A stretch of DNA of 62,125 bases. It comes from Phycisphaerales bacterium (GTDB lineage Bacteria; Planctomycetota; Phycisphaerae; Tepidisphaerales; Tepidisphaeraceae). This document shows, one piece after another, positions 8,267-17,241 of this stretch. A program made the translations under genes and the position numbers. The notes beneath the pieces are model-generated. The model did no database searches, was not told the DNA's origin, and saw nothing but the letters and a program-made list of their open reading frames with translations. Location of the stretch: positions 1-62,125 of the forward strand of contig JAQGHM010000311.1 of the NCBI GenBank assembly GCA_028291615.1, given 5' to 3'. Position 1 is the first letter of the stretch. Every line of letters begins with the position of its first letter.

Positions 8267-9973
8267 TCATGGGAGGGGGCGGATCTTGAGGTCTTTGAAA
8301 TAGACCTCGGTGGGGCCGTGGAGTTGCAGGGCGATTTGGCCGGCGGTGGCGCCGCTGTGGGTGGTGTCGGTCATGAGCGTGCCGTTGATAAAGAGGCGGA
8401 TGTTGTCGCCACTGGCTTGGATCGTGTAGAGATTCCAGTTGCCGGGCTTGTAGATTGTTTTCTGGAGATCGAGGTCGGGGCGGGAGACGACCTGTTCGTT
8501 GAAGGCGAGCTTGCCAACGGCGTTGGGCGTGAAGAGGTCGGCCTCGTAGCCGGTGTCGAATGAGAAATCTTCCTTCTGACGGCTGCGGAAGTAGATGCCG
8601 GTGTTGCCGCTGACGAATTTGACGCGAGCTTCGAAGATGAAGTTTCGGTAGGAGTCGAGGTTGACGAGGCAGGTTTCAGATTTCGCGGAAGATTTTCCGC
8701 GGATGACGCCGTCCTCGACGGTCCAGGCGCGGGTATCGCCTTTCCAGCCGGTCAAGGTTTTGCCGTCGAAGAGGGTTGTGAACTCGGGGGTTGCAGGCGA
8801 TTGGTCGGCGGGCGCTTGAGTTGCGGTGGACTTGGGCGCGGGCGTGGCGGGGACTGCGGTGGCGGCGGGAAGCTTGTCGGGGGAATCGACGCCGACTTCG
8901 CCGTGGATTTTCCAGGCGGCGGCGAGCTTGGTGACGGTTTCGTCGAGCTCGCCGGCGCCGTCGGCGAGGCCGATGAGCGCTTCCTGCAATTGGGCGCGCA
9001 TGGCCTGCTTGCGGAGCTCGTCGTTGGCGGCGTCGCTTTCGAGCGCGAGGGTGTAGCCTTCGGTGACGTTGCGGCAGAGGAGCTGCATGCGCTTGGCGAT
9101 GGCGAGGAGGTCCTTGAGCTGCTGGGTTTCGGCGGCGCTCAAATCGGCGGCGGGGGTTGGTTTCAGGACGGATTCCCGCAGTGCGGCTTCGGCGATCTGG
9201 ATGTTCTGTTTCAGCGCGGTGAGCGCGGCTTGGGGATCGGTTGAGATTGCCTCGGTCGCCTGGGCGGCGGTGCGATCGATGACGCGGATGAAGAGGGCGG
9301 CGGCTCGGAGAATGTCCACGCGGGCGGCGTCGGCGGGTTTGGCGCCGTCGGATTTCAGTTGGAAGCGGTAGAGGGGGCGGGTGGCGATCTCGCGATTTCC
9401 CACGGATTCCAGCGCGATGGTGCCCCAGAGGGAGACTTGCTCGGCTTCGAGTTGGCGGCGGCGTGCGAGGAGGGCGTCGATCTTGCGGCCCATTGCCGCG
9501 ACCTGTTCTTTGGCCTTGGCGGCTTGTTCGCTGTTGGCGCGGTAGAGGTAGTCGAACTGCTTGGGGCGTCGGATGGGGTCGTTCCAGGGGTAGGTGACAT
9601 CGCCGGTGCCTTTGATTTTTACGGCGTAGAGTCCCGGGGGGAGCGGCGCGATGAAGGAGCGGGCGGTTTTGCCGTAGAACTGGTCCCAGGGGACGGGAGC
9701 GCCGCCTTTTCGGTCCATCAGTTCGTTCCCCTTCTCGGCGGCTTCGACTTTGTCGGCGGCGACGGCGACCTTGTAGCCGGCGACGCGCAGGGCGGTGTTG
9801 ATGGCCTTGATTGATTCCTCGGCGCTGGAGAGGCGGAGGGTGAGGAAGGTGAGGCGTTCGGAGGTGGGGTCGGGCTGAGTTGTGGGGGATGCGGCGGGCC
9901 TGGTGGCGGGGCCGGCGGCCGCAAGCGGCAGGGCGAAGAGAACGACGATCCCGATGAGAGGCAGTGATTTCAT
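8267..9973 (-). CDS. Secreted DUF1080 (3-keto-disaccharide hydrolase) domain protein
   Basis: The 568-residue protein has a signal peptide (MKSLPLIGIVVLFALPLAAAG). A helical N-terminal region of about 350 residues, unrecognised, is rich in Ala, Gln and Glu and probably coiled coil in part. An Ala/Pro/Thr linker follows (about 375-400). The C-terminal DUF1080 domain begins FTTLFDGKTLTGWKGD and ends VYFKDLKIRPLP, with GNTGIYFRSR and GNWNLYTIQASGDNIRLFINGT as hallmarks. DUF1080 is a concanavalin-like jelly roll; some members hydrolyse 3-keto-glycosides and others bind glycans. The start has GGGAG six bases upstream. The fusion to a long helical domain suggests a surface or complex-forming role. 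Confidence 0.88.
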   Translation of the reverse strand: MKSLPLIGIVVLFALPLAAAGPATRPAASPTTQPDPTSERLTFLTLRLSSAEESIKAINTALRVAGYKVAVAADKVEAAEKGNELMDRKGGAPVPWDQFYGKTARSFIAPLPPGLYAVKIKGTGDVTYPWNDPIRRPKQFDYLYRANSEQAAKAKEQVAAMGRKIDALLARRRQLEAEQVSLWGTIALESVGNREIATRPLYRFQLKSDGAKPADAARVDILRAAALFIRVIDRTAAQATEAISTDPQAALTALKQNIQIAEAALRESVLKPTPAADLSAAETQQLKDLLAIAKRMQLLCRNVTEGYTLALESDAANDELRKQAMRAQLQEALIGLADGAGELDETVTKLAAAWKIHGEVGVDSPDKLPAATAVPATPAPKSTATQAPADQSPATPEFTTLFDGKTLTGWKGDTRAWTVEDGVIRGKSSAKSETCLVNLDSYRNFIFEARVKFVSGNTGIYFRSRQKEDFSFDTGYEADLFTPNAVGKLAFNEQVVSRPDLDLQKTIYKPGNWNLYTIQASGDNIRLFINGTLMTDTTHSGATAGQIALQLHGPTEVYFKDLKIRPLP

Positions 9974-9980
9974 GGATTCT

Positions 9981-9997
9981 CCCGCGAAACGCGCGGG
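9981..9997 (-). terminator. GC hairpin between methyltransferase and DUF1080 genes
   Basis: CCCGCG and CGCGGG arms with a 5-base AAACG loop lie in the 57-base gap after the methyltransferase stop. There is no T tract, so partial termination or mRNA stabilisation is possible. Confidence 0.35.
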
Positions 9998-10030
9998 GCG
10001 AAGTTTATCACAGGACGGGGGCGACGGCGT

Positions 10031-10828
10031 CTACTTTTTAACGACAAACACGAGTTCGGAGGGGAAATCGAGCTCTTGGCGTTCCCAGGGGCGGTCCTTG
10101 AGGAGGTCGTCGAAGGTGGCGCGGTAGGTTTCGCGCATGCTCTTGGAGCGGCCGCCGAGGGTCTTGGTGGGGAAGGAGATGACCAGCCAGGGGGCGCGGA
10201 TGGCGTCGAGGATTCGAAGCAGGTCGTGGGTCTGGTAGCGGAGACAGGGGAGGGCCTTGAAGAGGAAGGCGACGTCGGCAGAGGTGCTGGGGGTGAACTC
10301 GACGAGATCGACGAGGCGGGCTTCGCCGTGGACGGGGGCGAGGGCGAGGAAGCGGTCGAGGAAGCGGACCATTTCGGCGTCGATGTCGGCTGCGACGTAG
10401 AAGGCGGAGGGGGGAAGCTCCATCCAGGGGAGGGTGAGCGGGTTGAAGCCGCAGGCGAGGTCGAGGATTTTGGTGGGGCGGCCGGTGATCTCGAAGATTC
10501 GCTGGTAGAAGCCGGCTTGGAGGTCGTTGAGGCGCTCTGCGGTGGAGGCGTGCTGGGTGAGGATTTGCGAGCAGACCTTCTTGAAGAGGGCGGGATCGCC
10601 CTGGGTGTTGTCGAGGCGGTCGGCGAGGCGGTCGTAGGGGAGGGGGCTGGCGTAGGCGCCGAAGATCTGGTGGAGGCGGCGCTTGGTGCGTTTTTCGGCG
10701 TCGGCGGCGTTTTTGCTTTTCGGAAGTTCCTCGGCGGCGAGGCGGGCGACGATCGTGGGGGCGACGTGGCGGTAGCGGCGCGACTCGGCGACGGCGGCGA
10801 GGATGGCGTCGATTTCGGGGGTGGGCAT
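10031..10828 (-). CDS. 16S rRNA m7G1405 methyltransferase homologue (Arm/Rmt/Fmr family)
   Basis: The 265-residue SAM-dependent methyltransferase matches the aminoglycoside-resistance family (RmtB, ArmA, FmrO) along its whole length. It has an N-terminal helical domain with SRRYRHVAPTIVARLAAEE, RLHQIFGAYASP and HASTAERL; SAM motif I ILDLACGFNPL (about 119-130); VAFLFKALPCL; and the family-specific SFPTKTLGGRSKSM followed by a closing SELVFVVKK. Family members methylate N7 of G1405 in the 30S A site, blocking gentamicin- and kanamycin-type drugs. Here the gene stands alone, with no producer cluster or mobile element nearby, so it may be an intrinsic or housekeeping variant. The activity is inferred from similarity. 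A copy of repeat R1 abuts the start. Confidence 0.85.
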   Translation of the reverse strand: MPTPEIDAILAAVAESRRYRHVAPTIVARLAAEELPKSKNAADAEKRTKRRLHQIFGAYASPLPYDRLADRLDNTQGDPALFKKVCSQILTQHASTAERLNDLQAGFYQRIFEITGRPTKILDLACGFNPLTLPWMELPPSAFYVAADIDAEMVRFLDRFLALAPVHGEARLVDLVEFTPSTSADVAFLFKALPCLRYQTHDLLRILDAIRAPWLVISFPTKTLGGRSKSMRETYRATFDDLLKDRPWERQELDFPSELVFVVKK

Positions 10829-10836
10829 TTTTAGAG

Positions 10837-10899
10837 GTCAACAAAATACGGCCGCTAAGACGCAAAGAGCGCAAAGAACAGCGGATTATTTTAGAAGCT
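10837..10899 (+). repeat. Dispersed 62-base repeat R1, copy 2
   Basis: Same core (GACGCAAAGAGCGCAAAGA) with ATACGGCCGC before it and GATTATTTTAGAAGCT after it. It begins only nine bases upstream of the methyltransferase start, so it must lie in that gene's leader or promoter. Confidence 0.8.
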
Positions 10900-10974
10900 G
10901 TTATAGGGTTATACGAGGAATGTGGGTTGGCCGGAATGTTTATTGAGGGGCGTGACATTTGATGGAAGGCGCTC

Positions 10975-11066
10975 TCATCCCGAGGGGAGTTTCAACGACT
11001 GAAGGAATTGGCTGAAAGTAGACTGAGTTCTACTGCCGGCCAGGTCCTTCGCTGGGCTCAGGATGA
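10975..11066. repeat. Palindromic repeat R2, copy 1
   Basis: About 92 bases bounded by TCATCCCGAG and CTCAGGATGA, with internal arms GAAGGAATTGG and CCAGGTCCTTC. It matches 53370-53460 closely and lies 24 bases beyond the stop of the minus-strand histidine kinase gene, where it could end transcription. Confidence 0.75.
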
Positions 11067-11090
11067 CGTCTCCTGGCGATCGGCAGGTGG

Positions 11091-13028
11091 TCAGGAGATG
11101 GGGAGGGTCAGGATGAAGACTGCGCCATCTTTTGGGGTGGGGTCGAGGCGGAGGTCGGCGTTCATGTTTTTGGCCAGGCGGTGGGAGAGGGCGAGGCCGA
11201 GACCGAGGCCTGGGGCGCTGTTGGCGGCTTCGTGGACGCTTTTGGAGAAGGGTTTGAAGAGGCGTGCGCGGCTGGTGGGATCGAGGCCGGGGCCGTGGTC
11301 GGCGAGGCGGATTTCGATGCGGTCGTTGAGGCGGTAGACGCTCAGGTCAATCGTGCGTTCCCGTGCGTCGGCGGCGTATTTGCAGGCGTTGTCTACTAGG
11401 TTGAAGAGGATCTGCTCGACGGAGAGGGCGTTGGCGCGGATGGCGACGTCTCGGGCGGCGGAGGCAATCTGGATGCGGAGGGACATGCCGGCTTGCGACG
11501 CGCGATCGGCGAGACGCGGGGTGAGGCGTTCCAGGAGGCTTGCGAGCGGGGTGGATTCGACGCGGGTGTCGCGGGTGGAGCGTTCGAGGCGTGAATAGAG
11601 GAGGACGTTATCGACGAGGTGGCCGAGGCGGTTGGATTCTGCGCGCAGGGTTTTGTGATAGGCGGCTTGCTGGGCGGGGTCGGCGACCATGCCGTCGGCT
11701 AGCATTTCGGTGTACATGCGGAGGGTTGTTAACGGGGTGCGGAGTTCGTGGGTGACGGCGGCGACGAAGCCGGCGCGGCGTTGGGAGAGGGCGATGACGC
11801 CGCGGAGGAGGATGCCGACGGCGGCACAGGCGAGGAGGACAGCGATCCAGGCGATCAGGAGCGTGACGCTGTTGGGCGTGGCGAAGAAGCCGGCGGGGGA
11901 GAGCATCGAGGCGGCTTCTACCGTGGATTCGGCGGGCAGCATCAGGCGAACGGGGATTGACGCGAGCATGCGGGGTTGTTTGTCGTCGGTTTCGGAATGG
12001 ACGGGGAGGAGGTCGGCTTGGGGGAGGAGGTCGCCGGCGGAATCGAGGAGCCATTTGCGGATGGCGGGCCAGTCGAGCAGGCAGCCCTGGACGTAGGTGC
12101 GGCCGTTGATGGAGACCTGGCGCGCGAGGAGGAGGGTGTCGACGCCGGCCCAGAGGGGGCGCATGACGCTGAAGCTGACGCCTGGGGCGATGTAGTTGCC
12201 GGAGTTGTTGCCGAAGAGGAGGTCGTTGTTCTCGACCTGGGTTTGCTGGCGGGCGACGTATTCCTGTTGGCCACGCTTCTGCTGGATGGCGGCCTGTTGC
12301 TGGAGGTCGTAGGTGTTGGCGGGGGCGTTAGGGGCGTTGTAGTTGTTGGTGTCACCGCCGCCGCGGCGGTTGGAATTGAGACTCTGTGCCGGCGCCTGCT
12401 GCAGTTGCTGCTGGCCGTTATCGCGCAGGCTCAGGGTGCTGTTGTCGTTTGAGACGGTGCCGTTGTTGAGGACGCGGATCTTGTTGTTGTTCCAGATTTC
12501 GGGATCGCGCGGGGCGGGGAGGGTGGCGAGGAGCGTGGGGTCTTTTACGAGTGCGGCGACGTCGGCCACGCGCTTCTGGGCGCGCTCGATATCGGCGGCG
12601 GACGTGTAGCGGGCTTCGGCGATCTTGCGGACGTTTCCGGTGGGGGCCTGAGGGCTGGTGACTTTGCCGTCGGGGTCGATCTGGAAGTAGAGGAGGATGT
12701 AGGGAGAGGTGGATTTGAGGAGGGGCGAGGGGACGAGGACGTCGCCGGATTTTAGTTCGGTGTACATGCGCGTGTAGGCGCGTTCGGCGGGGAAGACGGG
12801 GGAGTATTCGAAGTAGGGGCGGGCGGTTTCCTGGCCGAGGATGGGGGCCATGGCGTAGTCCATCCGCCAGAGGGCGAGGCGGACGTTTTCCTCGATTTGT
12901 GCGGCGGCGGTGGCGCGGGCCTGGGCCTGGTCGAGGCGGAGGACGGTGCGCGTCATCCAGGCCATGGCGCCCAGGCTTAGGGCTAGGAAGAGGAGGAAGG
13001 TTAGCCAGATGGGGAGGGGGCGTTTCAT
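11091..13028 (-). CDS. Membrane sensor histidine kinase with Asn/Gln-rich sensor
   Basis: The 645-residue kinase has TM1 (about 8-27), a long periplasmic region, TM2 (about 389-412) and a cytoplasmic catalytic core. The H box VTHELRTPLTTLRMY (His about 428), N box NLVDNACKYA, G1 DHGPGLD and G2 GLGLGLALSHRLA are all intact, so it should autophosphorylate. The sensor contains an unusual stretch of about 100 residues (186-288) dominated by Asn and Gln, for example NNNKIRVLNNGT and QQQLQQAPAQ. Such composition is prone to aggregation and rare in sensors. The cognate regulator is two genes upstream at 14577-15293, separated by a HEAT protein. The signal sensed is unknown. Confidence 0.92.
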   Translation of the reverse strand: MKRPLPIWLTFLLFLALSLGAMAWMTRTVLRLDQAQARATAAAQIEENVRLALWRMDYAMAPILGQETARPYFEYSPVFPAERAYTRMYTELKSGDVLVPSPLLKSTSPYILLYFQIDPDGKVTSPQAPTGNVRKIAEARYTSAADIERAQKRVADVAALVKDPTLLATLPAPRDPEIWNNNKIRVLNNGTVSNDNSTLSLRDNGQQQLQQAPAQSLNSNRRGGGDTNNYNAPNAPANTYDLQQQAAIQQKRGQQEYVARQQTQVENNDLLFGNNSGNYIAPGVSFSVMRPLWAGVDTLLLARQVSINGRTYVQGCLLDWPAIRKWLLDSAGDLLPQADLLPVHSETDDKQPRMLASIPVRLMLPAESTVEAASMLSPAGFFATPNSVTLLIAWIAVLLACAAVGILLRGVIALSQRRAGFVAAVTHELRTPLTTLRMYTEMLADGMVADPAQQAAYHKTLRAESNRLGHLVDNVLLYSRLERSTRDTRVESTPLASLLERLTPRLADRASQAGMSLRIQIASAARDVAIRANALSVEQILFNLVDNACKYAADARERTIDLSVYRLNDRIEIRLADHGPGLDPTSRARLFKPFSKSVHEAANSAPGLGLGLALSHRLAKNMNADLRLDPTPKDGAVFILTLPIS

Positions 13029-13032
13029 GGGG

Positions 13033-13085
13033 ATATCAACAAATACAGCCGCAAAGACGCAAAGAGCGCGAAGAAGGGAAGCTTG
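13033..13085 (+). repeat. Dispersed repeat R1, copy 3 (shorter tail)
   Basis: Contains GCAAAGACGCAAAGAGCGCGAAGAAG-type core, split here only to note one substitution (GCGCGAAG). It fills the gap between the HEAT protein stop and the kinase start, inside an otherwise tight operon. Confidence 0.75.
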
Positions 13086-13088
13086 TTG

Positions 13089-14573
13089 TTAGTTGTTGGG
13101 GTGCGACCACTGGGGCAAGCTTTCCTTTACCTTTTGACGCCAGTGGGTGAGGGTTTGATTCAATTCGGCGGTTTGGGTGGGGTAGGATTTGGCGGCTTGG
13201 TCGGGGCGCTGGACGGTGTGTTGTTCGCCGTAGGGGTGTTGGAGGGTTGAGAGTTCGTCGGAGCTTACGATGGGGGTGGGTGTCCATTGATTGAGGATGG
13301 GGATTAGTGCTTTTAGGCTGGACCAATCGAGGGTGGCGAAGCGGAGGTCGGCGACTAGGGCTGCGAGGAGGGTGCGCGTGTTCGGGTCTCTGGCGTTCAG
13401 CGATTGGAGGAACTTTGCGCGGGAGTGGGGGACGCCTTCGTTCTTCAGGGATTCGCTGTAGAACCAGTGGGTCAGATCTGCTGTGGTGTTGGCGGCTTGG
13501 AGTTGCCAGAGGGCGATGGCGAGGTCGGCGCGGGCCCAGGCGTCGGTGTAGCCTTCGTTGGGGAAATGGGTGAAGGCTTCGGCGAGGATGCTCTTGGATT
13601 GGCTGGGGGTGAGGGTGGCGGCGGCGATGGCGTACCAGGGGGTTCGGATTCGATCGAGGTGCAAGAGGGTTTCGGCATCCTGGGGACGCAGCAGGTCGGT
13701 GGCGTGGTGGAGGACCCAGAGATTGATTGGGTCGGTGGGGTCGGCGGCGGCGGTTGCGGAATGGGGGTGGAGGTCGGGGTCGTCGCTGGGGCATTTTCCG
13801 CTGAGGGATGCGATCAGGGCGTCGGGGCCTAGCGATTTTGCGGCGGCGAGGCAGGCGCTTTCGTCGAATAGGAGGTGATCGGGGATGGACAGGTATAAGG
13901 TTGTCCACGCTCGATCCTTCTCGGGTAGTTTGGCGATTTGGTCGCGGAGGGCGCGGAGTTGCGGTTCGCGGTTTGTGGGCGTGGTGCGGCTGCCTTGGGT
14001 GGCTCGGTCTAGCTGCACTTTGAACCAGGAGGCGCAGAAGGGGCGGTCTTTGTGGGCGGTCCAGTAGGCGTTGAAGTCTGCGGGGCCGGATTCGTAACCG
14101 GCTGCGGCGAGGTATTGGTTGAGGATTGCGCGGGGGAAGTCAGCGACGGTTTGCGGTTCCAGCGGCGTGGTGTCCTTATCCATTCCCGGGAGCGACGCGA
14201 CCAGGCCGGGGTGGGGGAGGGTTGTTGCGCGGTCTTCGCAGAGTTTTACGAGATGTGGGAGGAGTTTCGGGTCGTTGAGATGATTGAGGGCGGCGACGGC
14301 GAGCGTGCGGACCTTGGGGTCATCGTGCTTCAGCAGCGGCAGCAGGTCCTGGGGCGGGTCGTTGCGCGCGAAGAGATCGGCGACGGTTTTGTTGTGGACT
14401 GCGAGATCCTCGGCGGGGTTGAGGCGATCGGGGAAGCGGTCGTGGAGGAGGTCGGCGGCGGCTAGGAATTTAAGTTGGGCTGCGGATTGCTCGAAGGCTT
14501 GTTTGGTGGTCGCGGCGGGAGAAGAGAGCGCTGGGCCACAGAGTACGCAGAGGAGGCAGAGGAGGCGTTTCAT
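13089..14573 (-). CDS. Secreted HEAT-repeat-like protein in a two-component operon
   Basis: The 494-residue protein has an N-terminal signal peptide (MKRLLCLLCVLCGPALSS) whose codons coincide with a GCAGAGGAGGCAGAGG-type repeat. At least one clear HEAT unit follows (DDPKVRTLAVAALNHLNDPKLLPHLVKL), and the rest is helical. It contains Trp-rich helices (WYAIAAATLT, ADLAIALWQLQ) but no catalytic motif was recognised. It starts four bases past the response regulator stop and precedes the kinase, so it is probably co-expressed and may modulate the sensor from the periplasm. That role is inferred from position only. Confidence 0.75.
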   Translation of the reverse strand: MKRLLCLLCVLCGPALSSPAATTKQAFEQSAAQLKFLAAADLLHDRFPDRLNPAEDLAVHNKTVADLFARNDPPQDLLPLLKHDDPKVRTLAVAALNHLNDPKLLPHLVKLCEDRATTLPHPGLVASLPGMDKDTTPLEPQTVADFPRAILNQYLAAAGYESGPADFNAYWTAHKDRPFCASWFKVQLDRATQGSRTTPTNREPQLRALRDQIAKLPEKDRAWTTLYLSIPDHLLFDESACLAAAKSLGPDALIASLSGKCPSDDPDLHPHSATAAADPTDPINLWVLHHATDLLRPQDAETLLHLDRIRTPWYAIAAATLTPSQSKSILAEAFTHFPNEGYTDAWARADLAIALWQLQAANTTADLTHWFYSESLKNEGVPHSRAKFLQSLNARDPNTRTLLAALVADLRFATLDWSSLKALIPILNQWTPTPIVSSDELSTLQHPYGEQHTVQRPDQAAKSYPTQTAELNQTLTHWRQKVKESLPQWSHPNN

Positions 14574-14576
14574 CGG

Positions 14577-15293
14577 TTATGCCTCCTTGGCGGGTTTGGC
14601 GAAGGAGTATCCTTTGCCGCGAACCGTCAGGATGATCTTGGGATCGGCGGGGTCGTCGTGGAGTTTTTCGCGAAGCCTCGCGACGTGCATGTCGATGGTG
14701 CGGGTTTCTGCGCCGCGGGGGTCGATGCGCCAGACGCAGGAGAGGAGTTCTTCGCGGCTGATGGCGCGGTCGGGGTTGGTGGCGAGGTAGCGGAGGAGTT
14801 CGATTTCTTTTTCGGAGAGCTCGACGCGCTCGCCGGTGGTGAAGCGGACCTCGCAGCGTGCGAGGTCGGCGACGCCGCCGGGGAGTGGGACTGTCGCGAG
14901 GTCTACCGGGCGCTGGGGACTGCGGCGGAGGACGGCTTCGACGCGGGCGAGGAGTTCCTTGATGCCGAAGGGTTTGACGACGTAATCGTCCGCGCCCAGG
15001 CGCAGGCCCAGGACGCGCTCGGATTCTTCGCCGCGGGCGGTCATGACGATGACGGGGAGGGTGGGGCGGGTGGTGCGGACGTCTTTGAGGATGTCGAGAC
15101 CGCCCTGACCTGCGCCGCCGGGGAGGACCAAGTCGAGGAGGATGAGATCGACGTCGGCGGTACGGGCGGTTTCGAGGCCGTCGGGGAGGTTGCCGGCTTC
15201 CATCGTCTGGTAGCCGGCGAAGCGGAGGGCATCGCCGACCCCGCGGCGGATGGCCGCGTCGTCTTCGATGAGCAGGATGCGCTGGTTGGGCAT
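14577..15293 (-). CDS. OmpR/PhoB-family response regulator
   Basis: The 238-residue regulator has a receiver domain with acidic pocket EDD (10-12), phosphoacceptor Asp54 in LILLDLVLPG, conserved Thr in VIVMTARGE and Lys in DDYVVKPFG. A winged-helix DNA-binding domain follows (VELSEKEIELLRYLATNPDRAISREELL through RLREKLHDDPADPKIILTVRGKGYSF). It is the first gene of the operon with the HEAT protein and histidine kinase. GATATA lies seven bases before the ATG, with TAAGAT overlapping it, a short-leader promoter back to back with that of pgi. Confidence 0.95.
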   Translation of the reverse strand: MPNQRILLIEDDAAIRRGVGDALRFAGYQTMEAGNLPDGLETARTADVDLILLDLVLPGGAGQGGLDILKDVRTTRPTLPVIVMTARGEESERVLGLRLGADDYVVKPFGIKELLARVEAVLRRSPQRPVDLATVPLPGGVADLARCEVRFTTGERVELSEKEIELLRYLATNPDRAISREELLSCVWRIDPRGAETRTIDMHVARLREKLHDDPADPKIILTVRGKGYSFAKPAKEA

Positions 15294-15334
15294 GGTCGTT
15301 TATATCTTACGACACCCCGGCGGGAGCGGGGTAA

Positions 15335-17047
<1,713 letters not shown>

Positions 17048-17241
17048 GGGGGCGACCGACAGGGTGGGTACGAGGTTCATCCGCGCGGCGCGTGAGCGGC
17101 AGGATGAATAATCTTGCTTTGGCGGCAGCAGAGATATAGAGTTTTTCACGTCACGGAATGGGCCGCGGGACTTGGGCATCTCGAACTGAATTGCGGATCA
17201 GCGGGAACGATTCCCTCCTTTGATGGAAAGCGAGTCTTGTC

